DNA of 64,000 bases from Chimonanthus salicifolius (lineage: Eukaryota; Streptophyta; Magnoliopsida; Laurales; Calycanthaceae): contig CM023539.1 in the NCBI GenBank assembly GCA_013350335.1, forward strand, positions 13,640,302 through 13,704,301. The letters are read 5' to 3'. Shown here in pieces: positions 58,393 to 64,000 of this stretch. The notes under the pieces are model-generated. The model did not search any database. It worked only from the letters and a program-made list of their open reading frames with translations, and was not told where the DNA came from. The position numbers and the translations under genes were made by a program. How positions within the stretch are numbered: the first letter of the stretch is position 1; each line of letters starts with the position of its first letter.

Positions 58393-58880
58393 AGGATAGC
58401 AATCCTCCCATGGACGTTTTGTGTAACCAGATACGGGAATTAGTGAATTTTCAATTTTACCCTTTGCATGAAGAGTAAAATCGGCTTACCAACCCTTCAC
58501 ATGAACAGTAAATCGACTCGTCGAAATTAATATGAACAATAAATCGGCTCGTTAAAATTCACATGAACAATTAATTGGTTAACCGAAATTTGCATGAATA
58601 GTAATATCGGCTTGTCGAAATTCACATGAACAGTAGATCGGCTCGCTAAAATTCACATGAACAGTAAATCAGCTCGCTGAAATTCACATGAACAGTGAAT
58701 CGGCTAACCGAAAATTCTTATGAATAGTAAATCGTCTAGCCGAAATCCACGTCGGTTAGCCAAAAATTTACAGTTCGTACGAAATGTCCGATTTCATTGT
58801 TCATGCGAAGTGTAAAATTGTGAATCCACTAATTCCCATGTTTGGTTACACAAACCTCTCGTGGGAGGATCGCTACCCTA
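58393..58880. mobile_element. TIR element with an internal ATGAACAGTAAATCGGCT array
   Basis: Ends AGGATAGCAATCCTCCCA and AGGGTAGCGATCCTCCCA (reverse-complemented) open an inverted repeat of about 75 bases. Flanks share TTTATA (58387-58392 and 58881-58886). The middle (58475-58780) is a tandem array of about nine 30-36 bp units built on TTCACATGAACAGTAAATCG. No coding. Superfamily not assigned. Confidence 0.7.
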
Positions 58881-58886
58881 TTTATA

Positions 58887-61480
58887 ATTATTAATGTTTA
58901 TATTTCTCAAAATTTCATGGATTATCATTTATTAACCTTAATTTGTAATCCCAATATCCCATGGATTATTATGGTCTAAGATTATTAGAGTGTCCCGGCT
59001 TCGTACTTTGTACAGCATCATCTCTACTTGCTTTAGAAGATGCCTTTCAAAGCCAATAAACATGTTGACTTTAGACCACTAGAATTCCTGTTTGGAGCCA
59101 CAGCCAACCGATACTATTTTGGGGATATTATTGGCTATTTACTAATATTAATATTGGATATATTTAAATTTTGAGTTTTTATTGGAATATTATCAAGAAA
59201 ATCTCGCGGAAATATAATATTAAAAATAATAGAAGTATATAATAAAATATAAATTAAAATGAAATTTGAAATTGAAACAATCACTAATAAATTTATGATT
59301 AAGGTACAATTATACTACAAAAATAAATTGTTTTAGTAATTATCTAAGAAACAAAATAAATTCATCATTTAATATTTTTTGAACCACAAAATTCTATCCA
59401 ATATCACATAAGTTCATTGCTAAATATTATTATTTAGTTGAAAAACAGATTGAATGACAAAACCTGCTATTTTCGTCTCATAATTTAATATAATACAATT
59501 AATTTTTTTATATAACAAATCATGTGAAATATACTCATTTAATTATTTAAAATATATATTTATTTTTTTTACATGAGTCCATAAAAATTGACAGCTGAAT
59601 TTTAACACATATTTCAAGGTCTTTTTATATGAAAAAAATTTGTTATCATATTCAGCCATTCATTTTTATCACCTTTAGATAAATAAAATATATTTAAAAA
59701 TAAAACTTTATATTTGAGTAGAATTATTAGTCATATTTAAGTAGCTTTGTATTACACTTAATATTTGTGCTTATTTACTAGCTCTACAAATGGCCACATG
59801 TTATGGTAGTAGGAAAAAAAAATGCCATGGAAACATTGAATCCTTTCTCACATTGAAGACCCATATTACAGAAAAACATAGACATGCAATAACAATTCTT
59901 CCCTCAATCAATTAGTCAAATGTTAATTTGAAAGACCTTCAAGTTATACAGACATGGCAGTAGTGGTAATTTCCCCTTCCTACAAATACAAGAAACCATC
60001 TGCAAACCTTATATATTAAGTAAGTCTAAGAGGAGTTCAATCCAAGACCTCTAAAGTAATTCCAAAACTTAGAACAGCTGTGCTAAGCTATCCAAAATAA
60101 TAAATAATTTTGTACGTATCTATGTGAAAAAGTCAAATCATCTATTTAGGGTAAAAAATATAAAAGAATATCAATAGAATTATAAAATGAAGTCAAGATT
60201 AGATAGTTTAGAATAAGAGCAAATCTCAAGTTTAAGTAGATGTATATGCAAAAGGTTTATAATCTGCGTAATGGTTGTACAATATTATTGTCCAAACTTA
60301 TATTTGGAGCCGGGCAAAATGAGAATAGTGATGGGTTTGTTGGGAAGATGTATGATTGACTATATTGTCCGACAAAATTAACTTTAGAGATTAAAAATAA
60401 TTTTAACTTGATCAAATATTGGGGATCTTAAAAGGAATGACTTGATTGATACATCTTTCATGCGACGCATATTCAGCACATAACTTTACAACAAATCCAC
60501 TCATGTTTTTAAAGGCCTAAAGTTAAGGCATTAAAAATATTTTAAAATTGATTAAATTTTAGAATTTTAAAAATCATGGCTTGATTAATCCGTTTTTTTT
60601 GGGCCGTACAGTCAAGCCCAACAAATCCACCACCTTCCCATCTGTAAGTGAGTACAATAATGCCACGTAACCCATGCATAGGCGATCATTTTACATGTGA
60701 ATGTAATAAAGAAAACTTCTAAAAATATTTATGCCCTTAACATAAAAAATATGATTTGAAGCCTTCAAACTTATTAAATTTAATCATAAAGTGCATTATT
60801 ATATTTTTTTTAGCCATTTTGACACAACTTTTCTCTATTTTTGGATAATAATATAATATGATAAGATTGAACAAAATCCTTCCCACCTATCATATCCAAT
60901 CTTGAAATCTTTTTTCCTAATTTTATTCATTTTCAAATAACTTTTGTATCTTTTACAACTAATATGATAAAGGCAGGTCAACTCTTTCAAATGCTCCAAA
61001 TAAAATCTTAATTTCTCACTTTTAGCTTTTTATGACTTTTTCCAAATTTGTTGCATGCTAACATGGAAGAAACCCACAACCTTTTAATGAACAAATGGTT
61101 AATATTCATTTTTATTAATTTCTATTTTTAATCATTAATTTCTAATTTCTAATATTAAAGCTTTCCACTTTTAATTTCATTTTTATTAAATATATTTTTA
61201 AATTTATTAGAACATTCTTTTCAAAATAAAACACTAAAATGATCGAAACAACAAAGCATTTTGCTTCAGAAGTTAACTAAAACAGTCTTCAAATAATTTA
61301 ACATGTAAAGGTTGGATTAGAAGCAAAATTTAGAGTAGGCCATATAAAATATTCATTAATAAGAAATATTCCATTTCATTTAATTGTGATTTGCAGTTTG
61401 ATTGTCATTTAAGTGTGTGATTGGCAATTCAGCCAAGTCCGATGGTCTCGAAGGAAAGCTCTTAGTACTTTTACTCCTTA
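58887..61480. other. intergenic region upstream of the third ZIP copy
   Basis: The first 1.4 kb parallels 44990-45470 and 54770-57600. From about 60740 it parallels the complete gene's upstream region (45790-45930), then diverges where that promoter holds a MITE. No gene is seen. Confidence 0.6.
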
Positions 61481-61482
61481 AA

Positions 61483-61492
61483 ATGACGACAC
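61483..61492 (+). promoter_or_regulatory. ZDRE-like site of the third ZIP copy
   Basis: ATGACGACAC, identical to 46480-46489 and embedded in the same short conserved block (AAAATGACGACACT then TGTCTCCACT). It lies about 60 bases upstream of the TATA-like box, much closer than in the second copy. Confidence 0.4.
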
Positions 61493-61553
61493 TCTGTCTC
61501 CACTAAATGCAGCTAATCAGGTATCAAATGACTAATCTGTCCAAAGTCGGGTC

Positions 61554-61560
61554 TATAAGA
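61554..61560 (+). promoter_or_regulatory. TATA-like box of the third ZIP copy
   Basis: TATAAGA, 78 bases upstream of the ATG, in the shared GGGTCTATAA context. Confidence 0.6.
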
Positions 61561-61631
61561 ACGCCTCTCTTGTATAATCCTTCGTGTGCTTTTTTTTTTC
61601 TTCTTCATTTTCTCTCTCTTTCTCTTTGATC

Positions 61632-62249
61632 ATGAAGAGGATCCAGAGTCATCTTGCAGCTCTACTCATCTTCTACTCTCTACTCCTTCCTTCTATTGTC
61701 TCTGCAGACTGTGAATGCGAGGCCGACATAGAAGATCGTGACAAAAAAAAGGCTTTGTATTTGAAGTTAGCAGCAATTGCGTCAATCATCACGGCAAGTA
61801 CGGTTGGTGTGTGTCTTCCAATTTTGGGAAGGTCGATTGATGCCCTTCGGCCGGAGAAAGACATGTTTTTCATGATCAAGGCCTTTGCAGCTGGCGTAAT
61901 ACTGGCAACGGGCCTCATCCATGTGCTGCCGGATGCATTCGAAAGTCTAACATCCCCATGCCTGAAGGAGAACCCGTGGGGAAAGTTCCCTTTTGCGGGA
62001 TTCGTTGCCATGTTATCCGCTATTGGGACGTTGATGGTTGATACTTTTGCCACCGGTTATTATAAGCGACTCCACTTCAATGAGAGCAAACAAGTGAGCA
62101 TTGAGAACGTGGAGCAGGAGAGATCCGGCGAACATGCAAACCATGTCCATATGCATACCCACGCTACACATGGGCATACCCATGGTTCTACAATCACTGC
62201 ACAGGATTCATCCACTTCTGATCTTCTCCGGCACCGAGTCATATCGCAG
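61632..62249 (+). CDS. ZIP family zinc/iron transporter (third copy), exon 1
   Basis: 206 residues with the same architecture as the complete gene: signal peptide (1-26), helices 1-3, and a His-rich loop [18 protein letters not shown] (168-185). By eye it differs from the complete gene's exon 1 at 23 residues plus one inserted Ile in the signal peptide. Changes cluster in the N-terminal lumenal/apoplastic segment and the loop; helices 2 and 3 are nearly identical. The start is MKRIQSH, conserved with the other copy. An in-frame ATG at 61584 would lie about at the transcription start. The frame is intact and the gene is presumably functional if exon 3 beyond the window is. Confidence 0.93.
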
Positions 62250-62336
62250 GTAGTCATGGTCTTTGTATCTCGATGATTGAGTTGTGTTATTTTTCCTACA
62301 GTTTCGGAACAAATTCTCATTTAATGGTGTTTGCAG

Positions 62337-62486
62337 GTTTTGGAATTGGGTATAGTGGTTCATTCCGTAATTATTGGAATTTCGTTGGGTGCATCTCAAA
62401 GTCCATCCACAATAAAGCCTCTCGTTGCTGCGTTGAGCTTCCATCAATTCTTCGAGGGCATGGGACTGGGAGGATGTATAGTCCAG
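62337..62486 (+). CDS. ZIP transporter (third copy), exon 2
   Basis: Fifty codons, identical to exon 2 of the complete gene except Val to Ala in [14 protein letters not shown]. It keeps the [10 protein letters not shown] and SFHQFFEG metal-site motifs. Intron 1 (62250-62336) is 87 bases. The donor CAG/GTATGTAA opens intron 2, which runs past the window edge, so exon 3 is not seen. Confidence 0.93.
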
Positions 62487-64000
62487 GTATGTAAATGAAT
62501 TATTAAAAACACTCACCTGAGTCGGTTTCAGGGCCAGGTTCCGATCATGGACTTCTGGGTTATGGATCGTGTGGGTTATGTGAAAATAATGTGTTTTCTT
62601 TGTAAATTAAGAATAGACCCTAGACTTTTTTTATAGAGAAACATAAATACAAATATAGAAAGAGAATTAAATAAATAAGGAAAAGGCCTAAACTTAGCAA
62701 ATAAAATATTTGAAAAGCACTAATTTAGAAAAATAATCTAATACTATCTTAACAAAACTAATTATATCTTAACAAAAAATTAAACTGAGAACTTTCTTTT
62801 TAAACATCATGTATAATTGTGAGCTTGGTTTTAAACATATAATGATAAATACTTAGTTCAGAGAACCGATTGAATTAAAGAACAGACAAAATTTTGATTC
62901 TTTTTAGAGGTATTTTAAATATATTTGTGATCTCTTCCCATGATTTTGCATCATATATAAATATTCCCATGAGCTGTGGAATTTTAAAGCCATTTAAACG
63001 AGCGTAAATTTGAAAGGTTATTGATTTGTGCATTCCTACTTTTTTTAATGGGATTGACGACATCATGATATGTTTTTATTTTATTTTTTAAGTGAAGAGT
63101 AAAATATAAAAAATATGAAAATTACATCACCTAATTCCCTGCCATAATAAAAGTATCTTCTATCAATTTTAAAATTAAATTTATGTTGTTCGAATCCATA
63201 CTTGTAATTATTATTTCTTAAAATTTCATTTTCAAACTATCCAAATTTAAAGCCTAGTCGAAATTGGTACATTTGATGCTTCCTGATGTTTAAATGCTGG
63301 CCAGAAATAGTTAATTTTATGCCAAAATACTGACAAAAGTTTTATGTGGGTCTCAAGTAATAGGTCCTTTAGAAAATTGTAGGTTTGAGCGAGGGCTACC
63401 AAAAATTATCTTTTTTTTTGGATTTATACGTGGAAAACTCAGTCACAGTTCTACTAAAACTTTTATAGGTGAGTCCACTACTCTTAGAACACACCAAAGT
63501 TAGGTTATGAGGATTCGAACCCACAACCTCTCGTTTTCTGAGGTGGAAGATAACTTGTTTTTAAATCACATAATTTCAATGACATGAAATCATTTTATAT
63601 TTTTAAAATTTGCAAGCTTAGGTAGGATGACCCATGATCATTATGTTAGAAGGATCTACATTTTAATATGGGGCAAAAAATAAATTATCTTGATTAAAAT
63701 GTTAATCACATTTTTAGCCCTCAAAATTTTAATGATTTTAAAGTTCTTCTTAAAAAATTTAAAGGATAATACTCAAAATATAACTTAAAAGAATTATTTT
63801 TAAATCTTAACTTTCAAAAATATAGTTTGTTTGCTTTTGATTAAAATACTTACATTAAATCTGATATTTTTATCTCGTATTTATAGGTAGACCATCCAAG
63901 TAGATTCATTTCTATCATTGATAGAGAGAACCCATTACTGGACAGACGAGAATATAGAAAATGGTAGAAAAGTACAGAGCAACCTGTTTTGATGGGCTCG
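62487..64000 (+). other. intron 2 of the third ZIP copy (partial)
   Basis: 62640-63200 parallels 48180-48640 and 63570-64000 parallels 30470-30850. A SINE-like segment lies at 63418-63566. No exon is seen. Confidence 0.75.
63418..63566 (-). mobile_element. diverged SINE copy
   Basis: Same body as the SINE at 44269 (GTGAGTCCACTAC, ACACACCAAAGTTAGG-like). A perfect B-box GGTTCGAATCC reads on the minus strand at about 63513-63523. The A-box region is degraded and no TSD is clear. Confidence 0.55.

Noticed and set aside
63505..63530. A tRNA gene (GGTTCGAATCC on the minus strand)
   Set aside because: Only the B-box fits; no cloverleaf can be drawn. The surrounding text matches the SINE at 44269, so it is a tRNA-derived SINE.

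Overview
The window is nuclear DNA of a flowering plant. The genes have GT-AG introns and a plant-type ZIP metal transporter layout. The background is AT-rich and packed with Ty1/copia and Ty3/gypsy LTR elements, a LINE, TRIMs, hAT- and Mutator-like elements and a tRNA-derived SINE. I cannot name the species.

Layout. 0.1-1 kb: a TRIM-type miniature LTR element next to a fragment of a matrix metalloproteinase gene (minus strand, broken). 1.35-3.3 kb: a probable Athila/Tat-type solo LTR. 4.34-9.09 kb: a structurally complete but coding-dead Ty1/copia element with a 5-bp target duplication (TSD). 10.2-13 kb: minisatellites and a probable minus-strand gypsy LTR. About 13.7-30.4 kb: a decayed SIRE/Maximus-like copia remnant that appears to have served as a landing pad. 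It carries a deleted copia element (14421-17858), a 5'-truncated LINE (18391-19744), a large solo LTR (20269-26164) holding a second solo LTR (22794-25434), and a TRIM-like solo LTR (28650-28975). 30.4-64 kb: a tandemly duplicated ZIP transporter locus.

The ZIP locus has three members in one orientation. The first is a frameshifted last exon (39798-40102). The second is a complete three-exon gene encoding 356 residues (46766-51257). The third is cut by the window edge after exon 2 (from 61632). Both 5' regions carry a TATA-like box and one near-match to the zinc-deficiency response element. Intron 2 and the 3' flanks are recognisably duplicated, so several insertions have an unoccupied paralogous site in the same window. 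This polarises them: the 31362-38853 LTR element (empty site at 48871), the 39357-39752 MITE (empty site at 50909) and the 51318-51529 solo LTR (empty site at 40159).

The most unusual object is a 1.1-kb hAT-type element at 40927-42062 with a perfect 8-bp TSD. Almost all its interior is a copy of the ZIP promoter region, ending just before the TATA box, joined to a piece of ZIP 3' flank. Other points of interest are a Mutator-like element with TIRs of about 400 bp (55054-56468), a hAT family with TATCGGCCGATA-rich ends, and a paired CAGTCGACTGAATC palindrome array found in two unrelated LTRs.

All boundaries, alignments and TSDs were read by eye. No database search or structure prediction was run.
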